Source: Amoebidium appalachense (taxonomy: Eukaryota; Ichthyosporea). From it: DNA of 64,000 nucleotides. Shown here one piece after another: positions 34,840-44,596 of the stretch. The stretch lies in the NCBI GenBank assembly GCA_963693365.1, contig CAVNZM010000005.1, positions 10,416,001 to 10,480,000 of the forward strand, in the 5' to 3' direction. The number at the start of each line of letters is the position of its first letter. Position 1 is the first letter of the stretch. Under the pieces are notes generated by a model. It was not told the origin of the DNA. It did no database searches and worked only from the letters and a program-made list of their open reading frames with translations. The translations under genes and the position numbers were made by a program.

Positions 34840-37215
34840 TTAGCGACGTCGGCGCTTCTTTCGTGCGGGCTGGCTGGCAGGGCCGGCCACCAAAGTACCT
34901 AGGTAGTCTGTGAGTGCTCCTGCGGCTGTGTCTTGCAGGCCGGAGTGAGGTTCCCAGGTGTCGTTCTTAGCCGTGTACCCTTTCCAACGAACTTTGTAAA
35001 GGGCTTGGGCAGTTGCCGAGTCGTACTTGTGGGCAATAATTTTTGCCACTTCGAAGGTGGGGGTGGGTGAATCTTGCGGACCAGAGTCGGCTGGCGTCAT
35101 ATCAACGTCGTCACGGGGAAAATACGGCTTCAAGTGACGTGCGTGTGCTCGAACGGTGTCCGTTGACCCAACCCGCTGAATTTCGTAAGACATGGGGGCG
35201 TCGGTAACGCGCCGCAGGACGCGATACGGACCTTCCCATTTAGGTCTGAGTGCCGTGGGTAGACTGTGGTCGGTGGTGGAGTCTGTGACTGCTTTCAACA
35301 CCAGACCCTCGAGTTCTGTGGGTTCACGAGCATTTTTGTTAGCCGTGATTTTACTACGACGGGCAGCTTCAGACATAATTCGTGTGACTGTTTGCCGGGC
35401 ATACTGCACTCGTTGCAGTAGTTCTCGACGGTATTCCTCCGTCTCCATCCCACATGAAGCCGCAATTGGGGGGCGGGGGGGCTCGACCGGATCTCTGCCA
35501 TAAAGCATGAAGAATGGCGTGTCCCCCAAGGAAGAGTGGTAGGCGGTGCGGTAGGAAAACAGTACTTGCGGTAAGTAGTCAATCCATTCGTGGTGTTTAT
35601 CCTGCACGAGAGTGGCAAGAATATTCTTAAGTGTGCGATTGAATCGCTCTACGGCACCATTGGTCTGGGGGCTGTAGGGACTTGCAAAAATTCGTTTTGT
35701 AGCCAACACTCGACAGACATCTGTGACCAACATAGCTGCCAAATTCGCGCCGTTGTCTGATACTAAAAATTCCGGACGACCGTGACGGCAGTAGATGGAG
35801 TCTTCGAATGCCTTTGCCACATCTTCGGCTGTGGGTGTTTTGTGAAATAAAATCACTTCCGGCCAGCGAGTGAAGAGGTCGAGAAACACCAACAGGGAAA
35901 CTCTGAGATCAGATTTCGTAGGCATCTCAGTAATGTCCATAGACACGTATTGAAAGGGATAGGTGGGGATAAAACCATCGTGAATTCGTAGTTTCTTTTG
36001 CATTCGGGGTGTCTTCCGGTATTGACAGGCTTTGCATGTGGTTACCCACTGCACCGAGTCTTGCCATACACGTGGCCACCATGCTATCTGGGTAACACGG
36101 TGGAAGGTGCGTGCTGCGTCGAGGTGACCTGCGGTTGGGGCGTCGTGACATGCGGCCAAAACGAGGCGCACAAGCGTAGACGGCACCCAAATTCGTGGTT
36201 CCTTGCTGGGTTTGCGGGGGCCACGCTGTTCTAGGACCCACACATACACAAGGTCATTGTCTATGGTGCAGCGACTAGCTTCCATCGCGATTTCGTTGCC
36301 AAATAATTCGTAGCCCGGTGCTTTTTCCAGGTAGGCCCTGACTTTCGCAATGTGTTTATCAGCCTTCTGTGCTGACACATACTGTTCATAGGTGGGCATT
36401 CGTCCATCCGCTTTTGGGGGAATAAATTCTGGCGGCGTGGTATTAGGTTTCGTGGGTTCAGCTGGGGGTGGGTGGGTGGCAGCTTGTGCCTGCGCTGTCG
36501 CTGCGGCGGAGCGTGTTACCGCAAACACCGTGGACGAGCCCGAGACTGTGCCGATCAGTGAGGGGTATGTCAGCTCAGTATCTTCGGGTCCTGGTTGCGC
36601 ATTTTCTTTAGATGGCCGAGAGAGTCCATCAGCATTGCTGTGGTGTTTGCCCGCCCTGTGCTGAATTTCGTATGTGTATGCGGAAAGCGCCATTTGCCAG
36701 CCTGCAACAACAGGTTCCGGTGCATCGCCGGTAGACAGAATGCGCGTCAAGCTGGAGTGGTCGGTTCGTAACAAGAAAGGAGCCCCATAGGTGTAAGCGC
36801 GAAATGCTTTGCACACAGCCCAATACACACCTAAGGCTTCCCTTTTATTCGCCGCATAATTTCGTTCACTCTTAGAGAGTGTTCTGCTAGCATAAGCTAT
36901 GGGTCGTTCTTTGCCGTCATCACCTACCTGCGAAATCACTGCGCCCAGAGCATACTGTGAAGCATCTGAGTCAACAATAAAAGGTTTGGTGAAATCGGGG
37001 TGAGCAAGCACAGGTGCATTAATTAACGCATTCTTAAGGGTATCGTATGCTTTCTCCTGTTCCGTACCCCACACCCATGCAGCATTTTTCTGTGCTTTCT
37101 TTTTCGTGGCCAAAATAGCTGCAGAATCGGCGTGCAAATTTTTTGCTTCGTCTTTTCCATCAGATGTCGTTGTTTTGCGCTGCCGTTGCGTTTGGCGGGT
37201 TTCGTAGAGGGGGGC
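34840..37215 (-). CDS. Chromovirus Pol, second part: RNase H, integrase and chromodomain
   Basis: The open frame with its first ATG at 37137 runs 765 codons to 34840. RNase H is recognised by FIVDSDASQYALGA and HSNADGLSR. Integrase has the zinc-binding histidines and cysteines (GHLDAARTFHR and TTCKACQYRK) and the catalytic D-D-E residues in SMDITEMP, VSDNGANLA and NGAVERFNR. The C-terminus is a chromodomain (EVAKIIAHKYD, YKVRWKGY, DTWEPHSGL), which in chromoviruses directs integration. The frame continues from upstream of the ATG and belongs to the same polyprotein as the RT part. It is out of frame with that part, either by a one-base error in a C run near 37213 or by programmed shifting. 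Confidence 0.93.
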   Translation of the reverse strand, partial: APLYETRQTQRQRKTTTSDGKDEAKNLHADSAAILATKKKAQKNAAWVWGTEQEKAYDTLKNALINAPVLAHPDFTKPFIVDSDASQYALGAVISQVGDDGKERPIAYASRTLSKSERNYAANKREALGVYWAVCKAFRAYTYGAPFLLRTDHSSLTRILSTGDAPEPVVAGWQMALSAYTYEIQHRAGKHHSNADGLSRPSKENAQPGPEDTELTYPSLIGTVSGSSTVFAVTRSAAATAQAQAATHPPPAEPTKPNTTPPEFIPPKADGRMPTYEQYVSAQKADKHIAKVRAYLEKAPGYELFGNEIAMEASRCTIDNDLVYVWVLEQRGPRKPSKEPRIWVPSTLVRLVLAACHDAPTAGHLDAARTFHRVTQIAWWPRVWQDSVQWVTTCKACQYRKTPRMQKKLRIHDGFIPTYPFQYVSMDITEMPTKSDLRVSLLVFLDLFTRWPEVILFHKTPTAEDVAKAFEDSIYCRHGRPEFLVSDNGANLAAMLVTDVCRVLATKRIFASPYSPQTNGAVERFNRTLKNILATLVQDKHHEWIDYLPQVLFSYRTAYHSSLGDTPFFMLYGRDPVEPPRPPIAASCGMETEEYRRELLQRVQYARQTVTRIMSEAARRSKITANKNAREPTELEGLVLKAVTDSTTDHSLPTALRPKWEGPYRVLRRVTDAPMSYEIQRVGSTDTVRAHARHLKPYFPRDDVDMTPADSGPQDSPTPTFEVAKIIAHKYDSATAQALYKVRWKGYTAKNDTWEPHSGLQDTAAGALTDYLGTLVAGPASQPARKKRRRR

Positions 37216-39752
37216 ATTTTTGCGTGAATTCGTTTTAGTAATTCTGAATCCTCCTTCGAGGTGCCCAGCATTCGCGTGAGTGGTTCAGCCGTATGGCTGA
37301 AATCGTCCACAAATATTCGATAATATGAAAATAACCCGAGGTCACTTCGTAGCTCAGATAAATTTTGTGGGTAGCTTTTATTCTTTATTGCTGCCACTTT
37401 TTCTGGGTCTACCTTAATACCATCCGGGCATACGCGATGGCCTAAATAGCCAACTTCTTCCATGAACAAAGAGCATTTTCTGCCTTTCAGTTTTAATCCT
37501 GCATCACAGAGCCGGGAAAAACATGAATCTAAATGCCCAAAATGTTCTTCGATAGTGGGTGACATAACTAATATATCATCGAGATATATGAGTACATGTG
37601 TCCACAGCATACCAGCGAATACACGGTTCATCATCCTTGAAAAGACAGCAGGCATGTTACTTACTCCAAAAGGTGCGCGTGCGAATTGATACTGCCCCCA
37701 GGGGGTGGTAAATGCAAGTTTTTCTTTGTCGTTATCGGCTACTTTGACTTGGTGGTAACCACCGTTTAAATCAAGTGCGGAAAACACGCGGGCACCTCTG
37801 AGCATACCCAGAGCCATGTCAATTCGTGGTAAAGGGTAACCGTCTTTCTTCGTAATCAAGTTCAGCATTCTAAAATCAATGCAGACTCTTAAAGACCCGT
37901 CCTTTTTCGCCACCAACACCATCGGAGCGGAGTAAGGGCTGGACGCAGGCTCAATCACTCCAAACTCTACCCAATTTTGAATTTGTTTGTGTAGGCTATC
38001 GCGAAGGTGATGTGGGATGTTATAGGGCCTGCGGTACTGTGGTATGGTGGTAGTTACTTCGATCGACAGTTCGTCTAAGGTACTCAAACCAAAGTCGTTG
38101 TCGTGTGCAGAGAACACATGCTTCCATTTCTTAAGCAGTTTTCGTATCCGTTTCGCCAACGGTTTCCGTTGGTCTGGGGGAGTTCCAGGCATGTCGTATT
38201 CTTCTGGAGGTTTGACCCCAAAAGGCAAGTCGTCGTCTGTGGCGGCTTCCCCGTCGGAGGTACATTCGTGCGTACGCTTTCGTAAATTATTCGTATCCTC
38301 CAGTGCAGTGGTAGATGGTGCCCCATCTGCTGCTTCGATAGTAGGTGGCCCTACCTCTGGTTTTGTTCGTGCTGGATTACCAAAACCATTCATTTTCGTG
38401 GAACTGCGCTGTGTGGTGTTCTCTTTCGTACTCATATTCATAATTTTACTCCGTTCACACACCTTAATACTACCGTTAATATTAGTAGCCGCCTGGAAAG
38501 TGTGTGGTTCGTGTTCGGTGGGTTCTTCGGTTGATTCCTGCGAAGAAAAGTTCGTTTTAGCAGAGGTACCTAATGGATGGCCAGGGTGTGGGGTTGTCGC
38601 CCTCCTGGTTCCATTACCGGAGTGTGGACGTGCTAAAAGAGTAACAGTGTCATCTGATTGCAAGGGAATAAACATGGCCACCTCCGTACCAGGGCCTAGG
38701 TACACATGATGGTCCGATGTGTTAGTCAACAACACCTTGCATTCGTATTCGTCCTCGATCACACTTTCTTCGCTAGTGGAGAGGGGGGGTTCGTTATTCG
38801 AAATTCGAGCTAAACTGGTGACACTGCATGCTGTTGTGTAAGCCCGTGAATTAAGTGGACCGCATGGAACCACTGTGCCCATACAACAGTCTAAAGTTCG
38901 TGGTGGTGGTGCGCCGGCAGCGAGTTTTATTTTACACGTTGCGATATTTGACGCATCTACCGGGAGGTGAATACCTGTGGTGGTAATTAATACGCGAGAA
39001 ACAGCTGTCTCCTCCGCACTCCCACGCAACCACCACACCGGAATACTGCACCTGCGATTTCCCTTAGCATACATGAACGAAAGTTCTGCAGCACCGTAAT
39101 CAATTCGTCCCTGTTGTGGCCCCATGAAATCAACACCTAATAAGGCATCATATGGTAGATTATCAATCACATGCCATCTGTGCACCACTAGAGCAGATTC
39201 GTTGGGAATGGCGAGAGTGAGAGATATACTTCCTTGGCATGTCATTTCGTTACTTTGTGCATCCAGTACACTAAAATTAGGAACATGCTGAATTCGTTTT
39301 CTTGCCACTACAGGGAGAGATTCGTAAAATGCTGTGCTTATACAGCTATGGCTAGCACCAGAGTCGACAATTACTGTGACTAGCTTCCCATGCACATACA
39401 TTCGCGCAAGTGTGGCTGTGCATTTATTTTCGTGGGTTAATGTGCACACAGTGGCATTTTCATGCCGTGGTTCTGCAATGGAGGAGTGCACACGGTCAGC
39501 AAAATGCACATTTTTCTTTTTGCGCGGGGGCGGGGTGTGCGTGTGCATGGGGGGGTCAGTACACGGGGGTAACTGTTCGTGGGGGGGTGGGGCACATGCA
39601 GATTCGTGGGAGGGCTCCGAGACAACAGAAATTTCCGCACCAGTAGATTTATTTTGCAATTTATCTGCCAGAGGGGAACACAGTTCCAGCTCTGCTATTA
39701 AATCAAATACATTATGTTCTACTGGGGAGAGACCAGTCCCTTGCCCGCCTTC
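37023..39752 (-). CDS. Chromovirus Pol, first part: protease and reverse transcriptase
   Basis: No ATG opens this frame; it continues in frame after the gag TAG. The aspartic protease has IVDSGASHSCIS. Reverse transcriptase motifs include PYSAPMVLVAKKDGSLRVC, DLNGGYHQVKV, FGVSNMPAVFSRMMN and the catalytic YLDD in VLIYLDDILVM, followed by the thumb/connection region VGYLGHRV. After about 37215 the frame loses similarity and ends at 37023, overlapping the next frame. The preceding 32 codons (39752 to 39660) are open, so Gag-Pol would be made by stop-codon readthrough. Confidence 0.93.
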   Translation of the reverse strand, partial: EGGQGTGLSPVEHNVFDLIAELELCSPLADKLQNKSTGAEISVVSEPSHESACAPPPHEQLPPCTDPPMHTHTPPPRKKKNVHFADRVHSSIAEPRHENATVCTLTHENKCTATLARMYVHGKLVTVIVDSGASHSCISTAFYESLPVVARKRIQHVPNFSVLDAQSNEMTCQGSISLTLAIPNESALVVHRWHVIDNLPYDALLGVDFMGPQQGRIDYGAAELSFMYAKGNRRCSIPVWWLRGSAEETAVSRVLITTTGIHLPVDASNIATCKIKLAAGAPPPRTLDCCMGTVVPCGPLNSRAYTTACSVTSLARISNNEPPLSTSEESVIEDEYECKVLLTNTSDHHVYLGPGTEVAMFIPLQSDDTVTLLARPHSGNGTRRATTPHPGHPLGTSAKTNFSSQESTEEPTEHEPHTFQAATNINGSIKVCERSKIMNMSTKENTTQRSSTKMNGFGNPARTKPEVGPPTIEAADGAPSTTALEDTNNLRKRTHECTSDGEAATDDDLPFGVKPPEEYDMPGTPPDQRKPLAKRIRKLLKKWKHVFSAHDNDFGLSTLDELSIEVTTTIPQYRRPYNIPHHLRDSLHKQIQNWVEFGVIEPASSPYSAPMVLVAKKDGSLRVCIDFRMLNLITKKDGYPLPRIDMALGMLRGARVFSALDLNGGYHQVKVADNDKEKLAFTTPWGQYQFARAPFGVSNMPAVFSRMMNRVFAGMLWTHVLIYLDDILVMSPTIEEHFGHLDSCFSRLCDAGLKLKGRKCSLFMEEVGYLGHRVCPDGIKVDPEKVAAIKNKSYPQNLSELRSDLGLFSYYRIFVDDFSHTAEPLTRMLGTSKEDSELLKRIHAKMPPSTKPAKRNGSAKQRHLMEKTKQKICTPILQLFWPRKRKHRKMLHGCGVRNRRKHTIPLRMR

Positions 39753-41753
39753 CTATTCTACACGTGCTCTCTTGAACTTGGCCCGATTAGCCTCAATCTC
39801 TGCCTTGCGGGTTCCCTTCTTAAAGTTGGGGTCGTACTTGGGGCAAATTGGTGACCCCCCAAAGTGCCCCTTCTGCTTGCAGGAGTGGCATTCGAATTTG
39901 AGGGCCGGGCACGTCTTGCCTTCGGCGTGGCTGCCGTACTTGCACCCACGGTTGCAGGGGGTGGTGCCCATGCGCGAAAAAATAGACGGCTTCTCGCTGG
40001 CACCAGATCCACCACCGGGTTGCTGTTTTGTGGGGGGTTTCTGTGTTAGAATGGTGGATGGGGTTCGTGTGTGCCTGTCTCTTTCTTTTTCTGCGAGATA
40101 GGCAACAACTCCAGACAGGGTCAATTCTTCTTCTTTTCGTGTTTGTCTGAGTTGATATTTGCGAAATTCTTGTTCGTCTTCCCCACCCAATCGGTGAGAC
40201 AAATCCAAAATTTGGTGTGCCTCAGACTTAAGGGGGTACACACGTGCCCACAAACGCGCATGCCTGCTTGCAAATTCGGCCACCTTTTGCTTGCCTTGTT
40301 TGAGTGCATTTAATTCGGCACTGAGTGCCTCTTGCACACGCTGGTCGTGAAATTTCGTAACTAGTGCATGTGCAAATGCATCAAACGTGAGTTCTCCCTG
40401 TGTCCTGGTAAAATTCGTGTACCACACACGGGCGGGGGAAGCAAGAGGAAAGCACTGCACCGCCCAGCGAACAGCAAGTGTGGGGGGGACCCCTGCAATG
40501 CAAAACATCTGCTGGGAAAATTCGTGCAGCCATTCAATCACCGTGCATTTATCCTGCAAGTCACCCTTGTATTCTGGTAGTTTCAATGCAGCCAAGATGG
40601 GGCCGTATTCGGATGCATGCAACTGGCGGAGAGGGTGCAACCACAGTTTTTCGTGCTCTGCAAAGTGCTTGTTCAATATAGACCCAGCCTTACCTCCTGA
40701 GCCTGTGCTGACATCAGAGCCTCTCGGGCGACTTGGCGTGCCTGCCAGTCCACCTGCAGACGCCAGAGGGGATCCTGCAAGGGGGATTTCGTTAAATACG
40801 GGTGCTTTAGGCTGGTCGAAGTGATCTTCTTCATGCACTTTCGCAGTCATGTGTTCGTTTTCGTTTGTGGGTGTGTCTTCGTAACTTTGTTCGTGTTTTT
40901 CTTCATTTTCAGCATCAGAATCAGTGTAGCTGAGTGTGCGCGCAAGCACATCCTTATATGTAAATTTAGTGGGGGGTGCGGGAGGTGCAATTACCTTGGG
41001 ATCAGTGCACCCAGATGGGACCGGGGACAAAGGCTTCTTGCCTGTGGTGGGTGGGGGAGGACGGGGGGTGGTGGGCACCGTCGTATTTTTCACACGTGCC
41101 TCAGCCACCAACTGTGCTTCCCGCTCCAACTCAGACCATTTCGCGGACGTGCACAACATTCTAGACAGTGTGGTGTCTTCCATCTGCGAAATCTCACTGT
41201 AAATCTGCGCGACATCAGCTTCGAGGTCCATCACAGGCCGCCCAGCATCGATTGCAGTTTGAATGGCACGTCTCAGAGTTTCAATACGATAGAACTTGGA
41301 GAGAACACGGCCCCGCACCTCTGCCAGAGCTGTGGCAGTGTCCCGGTCTTGTTTCGTTTTTTCCTTCGTTGCTACTTGAAGTTCGTTCGTGTGTTTGTTG
41401 GTGTTCGTGTGTTCGTTGGTGTTCGTATGTTCGTTGGTTTTCGTGTGTTCGTTGCGCTTCGTTTTGTCTTTGGGTTTCGTGCTTTCGTTGGGCTTCGTTT
41501 GTTCGTTGCCAGTGGGCTTCGTAGTTGCCTTTGTGTTCGTGTGTGTGTTGGGTTTTGTGATCGTGTTCGGTTTCTGGGGAGCACGAGGCTGTGTAGGGGG
41601 AGGGGTGGGGAGTGTTTTCGTGCCCTGCCCCGGAGTCTTGGCTTTCTTCTGCGTTGGGGGCGGCGGTTTGACTGCGGTAGGCTTCTTGGTGTCACGTGTC
41701 AGTTTGCTTTCATTGTCCGAGAGTACAGGGTAGTCGTCAAATTCGCCCGCCAT
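39753..41753 (-). CDS. Chromovirus Gag
   Basis: 666 codons from an ATG at 41753, 52 bp after the 5' LTR. The N-terminal third is Lys/Thr/Pro-rich and includes tandem EHTNTN-type repeats. The central part has the capsid-like region WLHEFSQQMFCIAG and FDAFAHALVTKFHDQR. The C-terminus has a nucleocapsid zinc knuckle, CHSCKQKGHFGGSPIC, with a longer last spacing than the standard CX2CX4HX4C. It ends at TAG (39755-39753) in frame with Pol. Confidence 0.92.
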   Translation of the reverse strand: MAGEFDDYPVLSDNESKLTRDTKKPTAVKPPPPTQKKAKTPGQGTKTLPTPPPTQPRAPQKPNTITKPNTHTNTKATTKPTGNEQTKPNESTKPKDKTKRNEHTKTNEHTNTNEHTNTNKHTNELQVATKEKTKQDRDTATALAEVRGRVLSKFYRIETLRRAIQTAIDAGRPVMDLEADVAQIYSEISQMEDTTLSRMLCTSAKWSELEREAQLVAEARVKNTTVPTTPRPPPPTTGKKPLSPVPSGCTDPKVIAPPAPPTKFTYKDVLARTLSYTDSDAENEEKHEQSYEDTPTNENEHMTAKVHEEDHFDQPKAPVFNEIPLAGSPLASAGGLAGTPSRPRGSDVSTGSGGKAGSILNKHFAEHEKLWLHPLRQLHASEYGPILAALKLPEYKGDLQDKCTVIEWLHEFSQQMFCIAGVPPTLAVRWAVQCFPLASPARVWYTNFTRTQGELTFDAFAHALVTKFHDQRVQEALSAELNALKQGKQKVAEFASRHARLWARVYPLKSEAHQILDLSHRLGGEDEQEFRKYQLRQTRKEEELTLSGVVAYLAEKERDRHTRTPSTILTQKPPTKQQPGGGSGASEKPSIFSRMGTTPCNRGCKYGSHAEGKTCPALKFECHSCKQKGHFGGSPICPKYDPNFKKGTRKAEIEANRAKFKRARVE
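41380..41545 (-). repeat. In-frame minisatellite inside gag
   Basis: About eight degenerate units of roughly 18 bp (plus-strand GTTCGT(T/G)(G/T)G variants) encode repeated Glu-His-Thr-Asn/Lys-Thr-Asn peptides. Length changes in multiples of 18 would keep the frame. Confidence 0.85.
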
Positions 41754-41785
41754 GGTTGAAGAGATTCTTGAAAGATGTGAGATTC

Positions 41786-41805
41786 TGGAACTGCGCGGTC
41801 GCCAA
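41786..41805 (-). other. Primer-binding site
   Basis: Immediately inside the 5' LTR the element strand reads T then TGGCGACCGCGCAG. The leading TGG fits pairing with the CCA end of a tRNA whose 3' end reads CGGTCGCCA. The tRNA is not identified. Confidence 0.8.
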
Positions 41806-42415
41806 TGTAAACAGTTGAACTAGTTGGGATAAGGCAGAGAACAACTGAATCAGAATAAAGACAGAGAACGGGTAGTAAGGCACACGCGGCCAGGTTACTA
41901 TTTAATGTGCTCGTTCAGAGTGATCCCCCGTACTGGGACGGCTTGTTTATATAGCCCCCAGGTTCCGGATCATCTGGATGGGTGGCATTGATGCCTTCAT
42001 GACTTCTGACCAGTCAGAAGAGTGCGGTCGTCTTTATGTGCACACAGTGCACCAATAACATGAAGCTAACTAAAAGGATAACTTTGTGGCAAATGATTGG
42101 TCAATACTTAAGCCCGTTTAGGTTTATGCAACTGGGTCTGATTTCCTTATTGGTTCCGTTCGTTTAGCTATAGATGTCGCCTCCGTAGTGGATGAGACTT
42201 GCATTCCTATCCTAGCGGTTCTCGAATTCTATTGGTTCATACTGACTGCACGGCCACTGCATATTGCCGGCGCCGCGGCTCAGTCGTGAGCCGCAGCCCG
42301 CGGCTGTCGCGTGTGATATTGATCTGATCATATGTACACAATATCTACGTGATCACTATGATATGTACAGTATATTCGTAATAGTAAACATGTACGGCGT
42401 GTACAGATGTTTACA
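41806..42415 (-). repeat. 5' LTR of the chromovirus
   Basis: 610 bp with the same TGTAAAC/GTTTACA ends as the 3' LTR and almost identical to it. It should carry the element promoter. Confidence 0.95.
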
Positions 42416-42420
42416 CAGGC
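42416..42420. repeat. Target-site duplication, right (CAGGC)
   Basis: Second copy of the 5-bp duplication. Hydrolase coding sequence resumes here. Confidence 0.95.
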
Positions 42421-43371
42421 CCCTCCGCTGCGCACGGCACTCTCCTGCAGCATGGCCATCTGCACCAGGCGGTCCTCGGGCGAGTAGCTGCCGGCCCCGT
42501 GCATGGCCGCCTCAAGCGTGGCGTTGGACACCACCGCCACATCCTCATAGTCGGTGCCGTTGAGCCGTGCCCGCAGCTCCGCGCGCATGCCCTCCCACGT
42601 GGGGTCGTTGGTCATGGTCATGACGTTGCGGCTGTCGTACATGCACACCCGCGCCCCGGCCTCATGGGCCCTGCTGTGGATGGGGTCGGCCGAGGCAAAG
42701 CACTCGGGAGCCAGGGTGGCGTTCTGCGTGCCGATGAACTCCACCACCAGCGACTGGCCGGCCGTGTCGTGGAACTGCAGGTGGCCCCCCAGCCGGCCAC
42801 CGCGGGAGGCAAAGATGTCCAGCTCGGGCAGGTGGCCCTCGGCAATCTGGTGGGTCTCAAACTCGCGGCGCACGCAGGCCACCGTGTCGCACACGGCCAG
42901 CATGTACCGCACCAGGCTGTACGAGCCCAGCACGGGCCGCGGGTCGGCCTGCAGCGGCTGCGGGTATGTGGTCGCGTCCAGCAGCAGCATGGCGGCAGAC
43001 AGCCCGGCCTCGTTGAGGCCGTCCAGGGAAGCCGTGGGATTGCGCAAACCATCGAGGAAGACGTAGCCGTGCACGGTGCTGACGGCTGGCGTGCTGTTGC
43101 ACCAGTCGCAGCCCTTGACCGGCACGAGCTGCGTAGGGGTGCCGCGGGGCACGACGTTGATGTAGCTGTTGAAGTCCGGGGCGCCCCAGTCCATGGTGCG
43201 GGCCGACACGTGGTAGTTCTGTGCCGTGGCGTAGCGCAGCTTGAGCTCGCTGCAGCCCAGCGTGCTGGGGGCCAGAAGAAGCAGAGTGGTGGCGGCCGTG
43301 GCTGCACACAGTCGCTGCATGGTGGCCACAACTGATCGCGCAGTTGTGCATGTGTACTCTCCCTTGGCCAT

Positions 43372-44596
43372 GTTTGCGGTATAATATCAAAACAAAATCG
43401 CTTCCAAATCAAAAGTCAAAGCTCAATGTTTTCTTTGCGTGCGGCTGCTTGATGACAAACTGACCGTGGATGGTGTGGCTGCTTGATTATATACTTCGAG
43501 GTCGTTGCATAGTTTCGAGATCCTAACAAATGATTGGATGTAGTTGGGATTACTCCAAATATTTTCGGGTTCCGAGGCCTGGCCAATCAAATCTATCTGC
43601 CAGCTTTTCGGTACATTTCTGTGCATTTGGCCCGCTGCAGCGTTCGCGAACAAACATTTATCTTTCAACCAAAACAACAATGACAAAAACTTACGGGTTT
43701 TCTGTGGGTGCACGTGTACACATCCAGCGGCCAAAGAGGAGGTGGGGGTGGGGGAGGTAAAGTACTGGTGGTATTTTAGTGATTTAAATTTGGAGCACCG
43801 AGCTCGAGGGTGAACTACAACCATACGATTAGAACTACACGTCAGGGAGGCGGGAGATGGGTGTCAGGGGCGCAAAGGGGGGGGGGGGGGGGGGGGGGGG
43901 AGGGAGGGGGGGGGGGGGGGGGGGGGGGGGCAGCCAAGTTTTCTGTAGCTTTTGTTTGAAGGGGCCGGAACAAGTGCTTCTCAGATGTGTACTAGTAGTC
44001 TCTCTCACTGTTTGGGGCCCAGCCTCACTAAATTTTCAGAAAGACGTTGGCGGACCTTTGGGCATGCGAGTCCCCGTAAATAAAAGCATTGATCGCGGCA
44101 ACGGCATAGTTTCTTGTATACAAGAAAATATCCCATGATGGACAGAGTTGCTGGTGTAGTATTTCATAGGTGGATATAACCTTTATCACTTACAGCTGTG
44201 TCCGGCCTTTTTCTTTTGCCTTACATTGAATAAGCCATATAATTTGACGCCCTGTATAGAGTCCGCCAGACCGCCACTCGGAATCCGCAAGCATTGGTCG
44301 GTTTGTTTATCCAATCAAAACATTATAAAACTTTGGGAGTTTATCCTATTCAAGCCAATTACATGTTAGGATCTTGAAACAATGCAGAAACCTCCCACTG
44401 CCCACGGGGTATATAAAGAGCAATCGAGCTCAGATCCAGCCACACCAACCGTCAGCGTGACATACAATCAACTTTCCAGAGGCAACTAACTGTGGAGCCG
44501 ATATAGCTCGATGATATATGTTGAGCAGCCTAACCGTTGAAAGAAAACATTAAGATTTTTGAATAATCCGGCCTTTTCTTATTTATTACCGCAAAC
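43372..44596. promoter_or_regulatory. Shared upstream region of the head-to-head hydrolase copies
   Basis: The two copies diverge from here. For the right copy a TATA box TATATAAAG lies at 44410-44418, with CCAAT boxes near 44311 (CCAATCAAAA) and 44355 (GCCAATTACA). For the left copy a CCAAT motif (GGCCAATCAA, 43571-43580) is visible but no clear TATA. Homology between the two flanks extends only a short way 5' of the ATG (AAAGAAAACATT). G tracts lie at 43878-43930. Confidence 0.65.

Larger units (their letters stand above)
34166..42415 (-). mobile_element. Near-intact Ty3/gypsy chromovirus retrotransposon, 8.25 kb
   Basis: Two nearly identical LTRs enclose gag and pol on the minus strand with order protease, reverse transcriptase, RNase H, integrase, chromodomain, which defines a Ty3/gypsy chromovirus. 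It is flanked by a CAGGC duplication and sits inside the hydrolase gene. Gag and Pol are in one frame separated by a single TAG. A second break (frame change) lies between the RT and RNase H regions near 37140-37215. The near-identical LTRs show that insertion was recent. Confidence 0.95.
33839..43371 (-). pseudogene. Choloylglycine hydrolase/penicillin V acylase-family gene, copy 1, split by a retrotransposon
   Basis: The gene reads on the minus strand from 43371 (or better 43320, where the ATG has a GCCACC context) to 42416, is interrupted by the chromovirus 34166-42415, and resumes at 34165, ending with TAA at 33841-33839. The N-terminus has a signal peptide (MQRLCAATAATTLLLLA, then STLG) that would expose Cys23, the expected N-terminal nucleophile of linear-amide C-N hydrolases. 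Family motifs follow: SARTMDWG (Arg and Asp of the active site), GLNEAGLSAAMLLLDATT, and TMTNDPTWEGM (active-site Asn). N-glycosylation sequons include CNST, QNAT, NGT and SNAT. Members hydrolyse amides such as bile-salt conjugates, penicillin V or acyl-homoserine lactones; the substrate here is unknown. Apart from the insertion, the reading frame of this copy is continuous across the target site. Confidence 0.88.

Noticed and set aside
42499-43335. Long antisense open frames across both hydrolase copies
   Set aside because: GC-rich coding sequence leaves antisense frames open; the Ntn-hydrolase motifs are only on the other strand.
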